Of a DNA stretch of 36,771 nt, positions 8,960 to 17,182 are shown piece by piece (position 1 is the stretch's first letter; every line of letters starts with the position of its first letter). This DNA comes from Candidatus Saganbacteria bacterium (lineage in GTDB: Bacteria; Margulisbacteria; WOR-1; O2-12-FULL-45-9), in NCBI GenBank assembly GCA_016219705.1, contig JACRKQ010000005.1:1-36771 (forward strand), in the 5' to 3' direction. The translations under genes and the position numbers were made by a program. The notes under the pieces are model-generated. The model did no database searches. It had not been told where the DNA came from and worked only from the letters and a program-made list of their open reading frames with translations.

Positions 8960-11900
8960 CAACGCTTTCCTTAAGTTGACCGTTGTTTAAAATGCGTGCT
9001 AGGTAAGAAGGCCGTTGCCCTCGGGAATAATAATCCGAAGCTTCCTGGCACCAATAAAGAGCTCGAGTTGTATAGTCCCAACTTAATGAGCTGATTGCCC
9101 AAGATTGGTAGACTTGAGCCAAAAGCGAGGCGGGTTGGAAACCAAGAATATCGCGTTCTCTCTGTGCTTCATCAGTGTTTACTGCAAAAGAATAAGGATT
9201 TGTTGGAGTTGTTAAACATCGAAGGTCAGGATCAAATTGGCAGGCGATGCCGTTGGCCAAAGTAATGGCTCGCTGGCGCCATCTGTTTTCCTCCGCTGCG
9301 GAGATACGGGCGCGGCTAAAATATATGTCGGCTTGCAGGAGATCAACCTGAAGCCGGAAATAGGCGGGAAAAGGATTGTCTAAACTGGGAGCTAGGCGGC
9401 TGACTTCATTAAGATAACGCTGGGCGCGATCTAAATGAATATGCCGGAAACGGCGGTGGTGATTATTGGCAAATGAGACCTCCGTCTGGGCAAGGATATA
9501 AGCTACTTGGACACGGCGAAAAGCACGAGGAGACATGGCGCAAATTACTGAAGATGATGGATTGTCACAGAGAGGATATTGGGCGCCAGCTAACGGGAGG
9601 AGCGAAGAAAAAGAGGCAAATTCATTGGTAATAGAACGACCGGTGCGGAGACCGATTTCTGCCAAAGCGATTTGAGTATCAGCATACAAATAGCTGAACG
9701 AAGAAGAAACTGCTCGATATTGCCTGGCAGCTTCTTCGATAATAATAGAGCTAAGGCAAGATAAGCGACTCCGGCGTTGGGCACTTTCACTGGGAAGAAG
9801 AGAGGGGCGAACCCCAGGTTGCGGAGGTGGCGACGCTATCGATTGGCCGAGGGAATCGAGTGCTTCCAGTAGATTGGATTGTGAGCTGAAGATGTGGCTC
9901 TCTCGAATTATTTGTCTACCTTCAGCGATATCGGCAAAAGCTTCTCTTTTTCTCTGTTCATAGGCGTCGTTTGTCTCTCCGCTGCCTTGCGGGCGAAGTA
10001 GATAGGTAATTATGTCTGCCAACATAAGTAATAGCTGACCCCGGGTAGCCGCGAGAGCGCTATAAGTATAAGTTTTCTGGAGAGTTGGGATGCTTGCCTC
10101 TGGCTGGTCAAGGGTTACGCCTCCCCCTTGCAGTACTGCTCGGCTGCGATCATAACTGGCAAACTGGCTCAAATTATAATTCCGGGCGGCCGGCTCCAAG
10201 TTTCTCAAGATCACTTCTGCCTGATCGAGCTGGGCTAATCCGGCAAAAATTTCATCCAGGCCTTGCGCCCCCTGGCGCTGGGGAATAAGACCAACCTGGC
10301 GCACCAGGATTTCTGCTGGCATCCGCCGCATCGACAGGATCATTTCCCTGGCCTGGGAGGGGGAGAGAGAGGCTCTCCTCTGGTTAAGGCTGATGGCTCC
10401 TTCCAGGTCTTGCCAGCTAAATTGAACATTGTCAATGGCTGGAGCGGTGATGCCGGTGGCCGTAAAGATATTAGAATGGCTAGAGCCAAAATCTCTAAAA
10501 TTTATGTCGATAGGATGACCCTCATTAAAATTTTGCAATGCCCTATATAGCTCATTTGATAAATTCAAGAAATGGTTATCGATCCTCCCCTGATCGTTGG
10601 GCGGCAGGGCAGCTTGATAGCGGGTGATTAAATCTGCCACAGTTAAAAGTGCGCGATAGATCGTAGCATAGTCAGGTCGGCTGGTTTCATAACCACCGGT
10701 AAGGACTTGCCCAACATTACTAAATCCATTAATGCTTTGCAGGGCTAATTCAATTCCCCGGCGGTAAAACGCTTGAGCTCTTCCTTGGTCTAAACTAACT
10801 TGTCTGCTGGCGGAATAATCGCTCCCTTCAGCGGGGATTTGCAGACGCAGTCCCGCTTCTGCAAGATTGAGGGCGGCTTGATTATAAGGATTGGCATTGG
10901 TGAAATCCGAGAGGTCATTAGAAAATAATATTCTTAAATATTCGCAAAAATCGATAGCGTCTCGCATCTCGGGATAAGGGCGATTTTCTGTCATGAGTCG
11001 TTCACTATAGGCTGAAAGCAGGATCGTCAATTGGTCCAGTAAAGTTTGCGGCGCTCCACGCAAATATGACCAGATGTAGTGAGGATTGGTTGGCCAGCGA
11101 TGGCTATCATCCGGTCCGAAATTTTCTTCATCATGGCGAATTTGGACTAAAGCCTGGGAAAGACTGGCTAATGCGGCGTCTCGGCCGGCTCTGACTAGTG
11201 CAGCATCTCGGCTGGCTGTGGTAGCTGTGGTCTCATTGCCGCGCAGGGCAGTGAAAGCAGCTCTGACCACGTGTTGCAGGTGATGGAAGTTTACCCGCTG
11301 GACGAGAGTATCGCGATTAATAGTTGTTAGGCCAAGGGTGCGGCCATGGACTGTCTCCCGGGGAGCGACGCAAGCCAATGGTTTAGTTTGAGTCGTGGTT
11401 GCCGGAGGATTGTAACCAAGAAATTGGGAAATCGGCTCTAAAAAATACGAATTTATCCAGCCGATTACTGTGTTTAGCTGTCGGCTGATAATATCTGGTC
11501 GACCATTATTCCGGTAGACTGGCAGTGAAGGAGCTGGGCTTACAGGTGCAGCGGGAGGATGAATTGCTGGTCGAAGACCCTGACAAATTTCGGCGCGTTG
11601 TCCGGGGGTAAGCAATCGATCACGTACTAGAGCAACAAGACGATGAACGCCGCTCCCTTCCGGGTCAGCTTGGGCAAGAGCCTGGGCGATCACTTGTTGG
11701 ACATAATATTTGCTAGTGTTTCTCCAAAATCCTGCACGAGGATTCAAGTTGGTTAGTTGTTGCTGGGCGTTTCTCCTGATAGCCGGGTCAGGTGAATAAA
11801 GCAAAAATGACGCAACTGTGGCAGTGGTTGCCAGGCGCATTTCGCTAGCTGATGAATCAGCTGGGGTTCCTCCGCTATGACTATAGCCGCCTTGCATATT

Positions 11901-13160
11901 ACTGAGATGCTGGCTCAAAAAGGTAATTGGGCTAAAGCCGGGATCAGTTAGATATCTTGTTGTTAAAAGAGGGAAATTACCATCGCAAATAACGTGAGAG
12001 TAATATAAATCTTCTGCTACGCGCAGTGGAATACGGGCGGCATCCCAGGAAAAGTCAGATTCATTATGATTGCCGCCGGAGCCAAAAACCCCCGCTTCAT
12101 AGTAACGAGAAATATTTGGATCCACCATGCCATTTTGAATATGAGGGAAAAAATCGACAAAATTTGATGGTAGTAGAGGCAAAGCGGCATTGTTGGGTAT
12201 ATTGAGCCGGGCGGCGCTGGCTTCATGCATAGATAGATAATAAGCATCAGCTAGGTCTGCCCATGGGCCGCTGGGATCAACAACAGGAAAAATAAAACGG
12301 AAGAAAGCCGGGAAATAGTAGCTATGGTTCATCCGGCCGGTAGTTACATGTTGATCGCCAGCGAAGAGATAAGGGCGAACAGAGGCATCTCTTTCTTCAA
12401 ACCAGCGGACATAAGCGCGATCGGCATCACGTAAAATAGCATGGGCATCACAATAGAATAAATTATGCGGCGAATTAGGGTCTGTTAAACAAGCTTGGTC
12501 TGCTGGATTGCCTGCTTCGGGACTGCGATCCCAACCTTGCAGATAGGCAAAAATAAGGTTAGCGGCTCGAAACAGATCGGCGTCTGGAGCGCCATAAATA
12601 CCGCCGCGATCAGTTTCATTTGACCATCTTAGCTGATAGCTCAAAATTCCACCTCTTGAAGGAGCTGGAGTATAATTAACGCCATCGAAATTGAAATTGG
12701 GTATGCTTGGTACAAAACGCCAAAACATATTATTATCACGGAAGCGATCCGGAAGAGTAATTTTAGTCCAGTGTCGTTGTGAAATGGTAAGCGAAGCAGC
12801 TTCCTGCCAAAATGTGGCAGGATGTAGACCAAATACGCGAACGTTTGGTGAATTACGGACCAAATTATTTCTCGTCCAATTTTCCAGGGCAAGGAAATCT
12901 TCCCTGCGATTTTGAGTAATTAGAAGCCAGCCGAGATAAGCGATAGTTTCCGAAACAGTGGTGCATTCTGTTAGGTTGCCATCGTGATCTATATCAGGAT
13001 CGTTACTAGGGATATTATCTAGATTACCACAAGGGCGCACGTCTTCTAACGTGTTCTCGTCTCCGGCGCCGTTGTGAGCTCGGCTGTAGGCGATATAATA
13101 ATTAACAAAAGCCGGTATCTGTAAACTGGCGCCGGGAACGCTGCTTATTACTGGCCCCAT
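8898..13160 (-). CDS. GH8 (BcsZ/cellulase-like) domain fused to a long helical-repeat region
   Basis: 1420 aa. Residues ~1-490 carry the glycoside hydrolase family 8 signature in order: VSETIAYLGWLL with LENWTRNNL (70-100), APDADLFRAANL (191-202), MNHSYYFPAFFRF (277-289) and SWDAARIPLRVAED (371-384). These line up with BcsZ SEGQSYGM, TWTQNNL, ASDGD, FNPSYLPP and YDAIR. The expected catalytic pair, Glu71 (general acid) and Asp373 (base), is present, so a beta-glucan hydrolase or trimming role is plausible. A Pro-rich linker (~530-550) leads to ~830 residues of TPR-like helices. The start is secure: AGGAGG lies 8 bases before the ATG, and a sigma-28-type promoter lies 26 bases upstream. No classical signal peptide is visible, which is odd for a GH8 protein. 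It overlaps the downstream TPR/barrel gene and forms an operon with it. A GH8 domain fused to a giant repeat region is unusual. Confidence 0.78.
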   Translation of the reverse strand: MGPVISSVPGASLQIPAFVNYYIAYSRAHNGAGDENTLEDVRPCGNLDNIPSNDPDIDHDGNLTECTTVSETIAYLGWLLITQNRREDFLALENWTRNNLVRNSPNVRVFGLHPATFWQEAASLTISQRHWTKITLPDRFRDNNMFWRFVPSIPNFNFDGVNYTPAPSRGGILSYQLRWSNETDRGGIYGAPDADLFRAANLIFAYLQGWDRSPEAGNPADQACLTDPNSPHNLFYCDAHAILRDADRAYVRWFEERDASVRPYLFAGDQHVTTGRMNHSYYFPAFFRFIFPVVDPSGPWADLADAYYLSMHEASAARLNIPNNAALPLLPSNFVDFFPHIQNGMVDPNISRYYEAGVFGSGGNHNESDFSWDAARIPLRVAEDLYYSHVICDGNFPLLTTRYLTDPGFSPITFLSQHLSNMQGGYSHSGGTPADSSASEMRLATTATVASFLLYSPDPAIRRNAQQQLTNLNPRAGFWRNTSKYYVQQVIAQALAQADPEGSGVHRLVALVRDRLLTPGQRAEICQGLRPAIHPPAAPVSPAPSLPVYRNNGRPDIISRQLNTVIGWINSYFLEPISQFLGYNPPATTTQTKPLACVAPRETVHGRTLGLTTINRDTLVQRVNFHHLQHVVRAAFTALRGNETTATTASRDAALVRAGRDAALASLSQALVQIRHDEENFGPDDSHRWPTNPHYIWSYLRGAPQTLLDQLTILLSAYSERLMTENRPYPEMRDAIDFCEYLRILFSNDLSDFTNANPYNQAALNLAEAGLRLQIPAEGSDYSASRQVSLDQGRAQAFYRRGIELALQSINGFSNVGQVLTGGYETSRPDYATIYRALLTVADLITRYQAALPPNDQGRIDNHFLNLSNELYRALQNFNEGHPIDINFRDFGSSHSNIFTATGITAPAIDNVQFSWQDLEGAISLNQRRASLSPSQAREMILSMRRMPAEILVRQVGLIPQRQGAQGLDEIFAGLAQLDQAEVILRNLEPAARNYNLSQFASYDRSRAVLQGGGVTLDQPEASIPTLQKTYTYSALAATRGQLLLMLADIITYLLRPQGSGETNDAYEQRKREAFADIAEGRQIIRESHIFSSQSNLLEALDSLGQSIASPPPQPGVRPSLLPSESAQRRSRLSCLSSIIIEEAARQYRAVSSSFSYLYADTQIALAEIGLRTGRSITNEFASFSSLLPLAGAQYPLCDNPSSSVICAMSPRAFRRVQVAYILAQTEVSFANNHHRRFRHIHLDRAQRYLNEVSRLAPSLDNPFPAYFRLQVDLLQADIYFSRARISAAEENRWRQRAITLANGIACQFDPDLRCLTTPTNPYSFAVNTDEAQRERDILGFQPASLLAQVYQSWAISSLSWDYTTRALYWCQEASDYYSRGQRPSYLARILNNGQLKESVDEYIRRNYYLLAAEEVCRVH

Positions 13161-13185
13161 TTAGCTTGCCTCCTATCTCTCTTAT

Positions 13186-13212
13186 ATATCGTCAGATTCC
13201 GACCGAAATTTC
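13186..13212 (-). promoter_or_regulatory. Sigma-28-type promoter of the GH8-TPR / TPR-barrel operon
   Basis: On the minus strand, GAAATTTC (13212-13205), 11 bases, then GACGATAT (13193-13186). The stretch AATCTGACGATATAT is shared with the promoter of the 2164-aa gene. A-tract AAAA lies just upstream of the -35 region. The ATG at 13160 is 26 bases downstream with AGGAGG between. Confidence 0.65.
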
Positions 13213-13287
13213 ACCTGACTTTTGCTATTGGGACAGGATAAAATACCTGGCAATATCTCTAATGGCACAAATAATCTCTGATAGACA

Positions 13288-14308
13288 CTAATCCGAAGAG
13301 CTCGAAAGATCTTGCGGAGAAATATTTATCGCGTTTTTTACTTCTATGGCCCTAAACATATTATCGCCGTAAATAACAAAGTCGACTTCATTCCCGGAAA
13401 TTGTCCGCCAGAAAAAAAAGCTTGGCCTTCAGATTGCTGTAATCGATCCAGGCGCGTAAATGTTGGACGACCAGCTCTTCTAATGCTGGTCCGTGCCTTT
13501 CTTCCTGGCGATCAAGAGGCTCGAATGGCCGCAACGCTTGAAATACCCCGGCATCAAAAAAATAAAATTTTGGATGGTTGGCCAAAACCCGTTTGGCTCT
13601 GTGGGCAAAAACCGGTATGCGGAAGGCCAGTAAAAGGTCCTCCAGAATCCCGATGTAGCTATTAACCACCTTCCGATCAACCTGACATTCCCTGGCGACG
13701 TTACTGGTATTAAGAACTGACCCGTGAGAAAAACTGATCGCTTCCAGAAATCGGGAAAAATCGCCGATGTTCCTGGTCAGTCCTTCCATTTGTACTTTCT
13801 CTCTTATGTAAAGATCAATATAGGCTTGGAGAGATGCCGCGGGGTCAGGGCTGTTCAGAACGACCGGAAGCAACCCGTTTTTTAGGGCTGAATCCAGGGT
13901 AAACAGCTCCTTAAGCTCGGCGGCCAAAAAAGGATGAAGATGTTTAATTAACGCCCGGCCGGCCAGCAGATCCACGCCTACTTTTTTTAATTTTCTGGCG
14001 CTGGAACCAGTTAAAACAAAGAGCCAGCCTTTTTTTTCTTCTATTAAGCTATGGACCACGTCGAGCAGTTCAGGTACCTTTTGGACTTCGTCTAAAATAA
14101 ATATTTTTTTTGTTTCGTTTCCGTGGACATAGTCAATAAAACGTTCTGGTCGGGCTTTATAATTTCTGAAAACGTCCGGCAACAATAGATCGATATATGA
14201 GGCTTCTGCAAAAAGCGCTTTGATAAGCGTTGACTTGCCGGTCCCGCGAGGGCCAAAGAGAAAGAAGCTTTGTGATGGCGCCTCAAATAATCTACTTATT
14301 CTTTCCAT
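13288..14308 (-). pseudogene. AAA/DUF4143-family ATPase, frameshifted at an 8-base homopolymer
   Basis: AAA ATPase of the AAA_14/DUF4143 type. Walker A is GPRGTGKST (residues 19-27) and Walker B is KIFILDEVQ. A DUF4143 region follows (YIGILEDLLLAFRIPVF, KFYFFDAGVFQAL). The frame ends early at 13388 after ADNFRE. If one base of the run of eight A (13412-13419 on the plus strand) is removed, the frame continues FWRTISGNEVDFVI...AIEVKNA to a stop at 13288. That sequence is the conserved EVDF/EVK nuclease-like end of the family, so a single-base expansion broke the gene, unless it is a sequencing error or programmed slippage. Beyond 13288 a third frame contains LEILPGILSCP, possibly a further remnant of the family tail. 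The gene sits between two parts of the giant-gene cluster and has its own promoter and palindrome. It looks like a selfish accessory insertion rather than part of the system. Confidence 0.82.
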
Positions 14309-14317
14309 TATTAGTCC

Positions 14318-14344
14318 ATATATGGAATATCATATTCCATATAT
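14318..14344. promoter_or_regulatory. 27-bp perfect palindrome upstream of the AAA/DUF4143 gene (candidate operator)
   Basis: Two perfect 13-base arms (ATATATGGAATAT and its complement) are separated by a single base. The palindrome begins ten bases before the ATPase ATG at 14308 and covers the expected transcription start. Its placement suggests autoregulation or repression by an unidentified factor. Confidence 0.5.
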
Positions 14345-14345
14345 T

Positions 14346-14373
14346 ATATTATAAAGTGAAATAATGAAGTCAA
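14346..14373 (-). promoter_or_regulatory. Sigma-70-type promoter of the AAA/DUF4143 gene
   Basis: On the minus strand, TTGACT (14373-14368), a 16-base spacer, then TAATAT (14351-14346); an overlapping TATAAT is also present. The -35 box overlaps the stop codon of the upstream 933-aa gene. The type differs from the GAAATTTY/GNCGATAW promoters of the surrounding giant genes. Confidence 0.45.
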
Positions 14374-17171
14374 TTGATTCCCCACAATCCCGCCGGAATT
14401 TCAGATAAAACGATAGGGGGACGGGGGGCCTGTGGTAAAGGTTGAGGTGGTGGCAGTGTCCCGTCCGGCCTGTCCGCAATATAGTCCAGCCAGCCTTGAG
14501 CTTCCGTATGCATAGTTTGTAGCAGAGGAGATATCCTTCCTCTAGTGGCTGATAATGTCCTCTCTAAATAGTTACGGGCGGCGGCATTATCATGAAGAGC
14601 AATATGTGATTTGGCCAGCATCAGCCAGGCGCGCAACATGGTTAAATTGGGAGTGTGGGGCGGGATGACCAGATGCAGGGCGGCTTCTTCTGTCCGCCTG
14701 ATGGTGTTGGCAAAATCAATGTTAGTAAAGTTCCCGGAGAGGTAAAGAGCCAGTTCGATCTCACCTTTGCGTACCAGAGTTTCCAAATAATAATTCCGTT
14801 CTTCGTCGCGACTCGACCAGAAAGCGCTTTCGTCTCTCTGCCTGATTTCATCAAGGTCAGCTATGGCCGCGTTAATCTCCCGAAGAGCGGTCTCCATCTC
14901 GATTATTTGCCCATTCGGAGGCGCAGTTGCCGCCCGGAGCTGGTGGCCATAGGCCGAGCTTAAATGGCGGCGGGCGTTAAAATAGGTAAACATCCGAGGG
15001 TCGATTTGGGAATTGAGGATAAATATTCCAAAATCCCAGCGAGTTTGACGTAAAAATTGATCTCGGACGCGGAAAGAGAGACTAGCCGCATCATCACCAA
15101 AATGAAGGGATATCCACTGATCAATCCCTGGAGCAAAAGGTTGGGCGGCAAATGGCTGGCGTGTTTCGAGCCCCCCCCAGGCGGGATAACGATTGTTAAT
15201 GATACCGATGATATTTTCTACGTGGTGGAGCATTCTGTCAGCGTTGTCAAAGTCCGGCAGCGAAAAATAATAATCAGCAGCGCTTAAGAGAGAGCGCAGC
15301 GCCAAGAAATTATCGACGTATAGTGGGAAATAGGGATAAAGGGCCTGGTTCAGATAACTGTGTACGTCTCTGGGAGAACAAAGATTAATCAGTTCTGGCG
15401 GACAGGGGACGGTATTTCTCCATCCCGAAACCGGTGGCCGTATACACGATGGGAAAACCATGGCGGCATAAGAGCAAATCCCTAATTCAGTTGTGGCAAT
15501 GGTGACGCGGTAACCGACTTCGCCGCTCATCAAGCGGTCCTGGCTTATTCTTGAAGCCGTCATTGCCCTTTGCAGCCATATTGGCTCATTACGGAGCAGC
15601 GCACGCTGCGCATAGATATTGGCTTCGTCATTATAAGCTTCAGTGGCGAACTGTGGCCGCCGGCTGGTAACAGAGAGCGGAGATTCCTCGATTCTATGTA
15701 ATTCTCCCACCGCTTCATCATAATGGCCGAGCGCAGTCAGTGTATTGGCCAAGCCCAAAGAGGTTTGATAGCCCAGATCCCTAAATTCTGTTACCCGATG
15801 TCCCCAGAGAGTTCTTTGGGCGGCGATCCGGCGCTCTATTCCTCGAGCCCGATCAACATAATTAGGCCACAGTCCTGTGCCGCTGGCCATGATGTTTGAG
15901 ACGAGGCTGGAAGCTTCTTCGCTAGAAAGTCCATCTGCCAGCGGGTCTAAGAATACCTCCCAGTCAGGACGGATAGCTTCCGGTATATAGGCGGCCCAGG
16001 AACTGACGATAAAAACTCTGTCGCCGAGAGACACAACTCCTCGATCATGGAAGTCTCTGGCGTCAATAGCGCCTCCCAGCCTTGAGGCAGAAGCTTCTGC
16101 CTGGGCGGCTCTGGTTGGTCCCCAGTTGGCTATTAGCGTATCGCTGCACGGCTGGGGCGGATGGCAGGCGGTAACAAAAATTTTTCCAGCGCGAGGCATA
16201 ATCGTAATGCCGCTGTAATAATTTTCATCGATAACCGGCGGATAAAAACGTTGTTTAACGTAGGCGCCGGTATAAATGGCGGTTCCAGCCAAACCTAAAG
16301 CGAATAAGGGGGCAAAGACTTGATTTTTTCTTAACTCTTTCGCTATCATCCCCGGGATTGAAGCAGGAGGCAAGCGATCATAAGTTTCTATGAATGATCC
16401 CGGCCAGTATTTCCGGGAACCTAGTTTAGCGGCTAAAGAGAGAGCTGCCGTGGCGCAGGCAACGACAAAGAGCGGCGGCAAAAATTGCATAGAAGCAGAG
16501 GCTAGAGCCCCCGCGCCGAATACTAGGAGAAGAGACGTAATCTCATTGGATATAGTCTTTAATTCTCCGACACGACCGTTTCCGGCGGTAAAGGCGGCTA
16601 AGAGAGGCTCTGTATTGACGGCGGGGAAATCCGGCAGTGTGCCAAACATGTGGGAATTGGGATCTCTTTCAGCCAAAAAGTCTTTGTCGTCGGCAGCACG
16701 GGTTTTTTTTAATAAATCGTCATTTATGCCTTTAACTTTTTCGGTAAAATCATCAACATCTTTTTTCTCAACTAAAAGCGGGAGCTGGTATTGGTGAAAT
16801 TCAGCAGAATTCCCCGGACGATGGGCGGCGCTCCAATCCACCAGTCCGTATTCTGCCGCTGTCTGAAAAATCATTCGCCGTTTTTCAGCTGCTAGCCAGT
16901 TCCAAGCTTTTTCATGTTTTGGATCGAACCAATTGTCTGGTCTTTCTATTTGAGCTTTAAGTAGAGCAGAAAGCTCTACTGCTAATTTGGCCCGATCGTA
17001 GCCGAGATAGTCTTTGCACAGTTGTGATGCCCAGGGGGAAACTATGTTATGCCAGTGCATTCCTAATCCACCGCTGCTGCGGGAAAAAGGGGAGACAGTT
17101 TGCCGCCAAAACCGTCTAAGCGGCCTGGTGACAGATCTTTTAACTTCTAACGCGCTTTCGTATATGCCCAT
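14370..17171 (-). CDS. Membrane-anchored TPR-like protein, second gene of the 2164-aa operon
   Basis: 933 aa, function not recognised. The N-terminal ~205 residues are soluble and contain LGYDRAKLAVEL (56-67) and FGTLPDFPAV (176-185), which match short motifs in the N-terminus of the 2164-aa protein upstream. Hydrophobic spans lie at ~212-248 (probably two) and ~285-305. The remaining ~600 residues are probably outside the cytoplasm. They begin with a beta-like stretch containing two Cys (VTACHPPQPCSD), followed by TPR-like helices (e.g. SLGLANTLTALGHYDEAVGEL near 470) and a Pro-rich end. GAGG lies 8 bases before the ATG. The gap to the upstream gene is only 11 bases, so the two form one operon. 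A scaffold or adaptor joining the inner-membrane protein to the periplasmic repeat proteins is the likeliest role, by inference. Confidence 0.7.
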   Translation of the reverse strand: MGIYESALEVKRSVTRPLRRFWRQTVSPFSRSSGGLGMHWHNIVSPWASQLCKDYLGYDRAKLAVELSALLKAQIERPDNWFDPKHEKAWNWLAAEKRRMIFQTAAEYGLVDWSAAHRPGNSAEFHQYQLPLLVEKKDVDDFTEKVKGINDDLLKKTRAADDKDFLAERDPNSHMFGTLPDFPAVNTEPLLAAFTAGNGRVGELKTISNEITSLLLVFGAGALASASMQFLPPLFVVACATAALSLAAKLGSRKYWPGSFIETYDRLPPASIPGMIAKELRKNQVFAPLFALGLAGTAIYTGAYVKQRFYPPVIDENYYSGITIMPRAGKIFVTACHPPQPCSDTLIANWGPTRAAQAEASASRLGGAIDARDFHDRGVVSLGDRVFIVSSWAAYIPEAIRPDWEVFLDPLADGLSSEEASSLVSNIMASGTGLWPNYVDRARGIERRIAAQRTLWGHRVTEFRDLGYQTSLGLANTLTALGHYDEAVGELHRIEESPLSVTSRRPQFATEAYNDEANIYAQRALLRNEPIWLQRAMTASRISQDRLMSGEVGYRVTIATTELGICSYAAMVFPSCIRPPVSGWRNTVPCPPELINLCSPRDVHSYLNQALYPYFPLYVDNFLALRSLLSAADYYFSLPDFDNADRMLHHVENIIGIINNRYPAWGGLETRQPFAAQPFAPGIDQWISLHFGDDAASLSFRVRDQFLRQTRWDFGIFILNSQIDPRMFTYFNARRHLSSAYGHQLRAATAPPNGQIIEMETALREINAAIADLDEIRQRDESAFWSSRDEERNYYLETLVRKGEIELALYLSGNFTNIDFANTIRRTEEAALHLVIPPHTPNLTMLRAWLMLAKSHIALHDNAAARNYLERTLSATRGRISPLLQTMHTEAQGWLDYIADRPDGTLPPPQPLPQAPRPPIVLSEIPAGLWGIN

Positions 17172-17182
17172 ACATTTATCCT

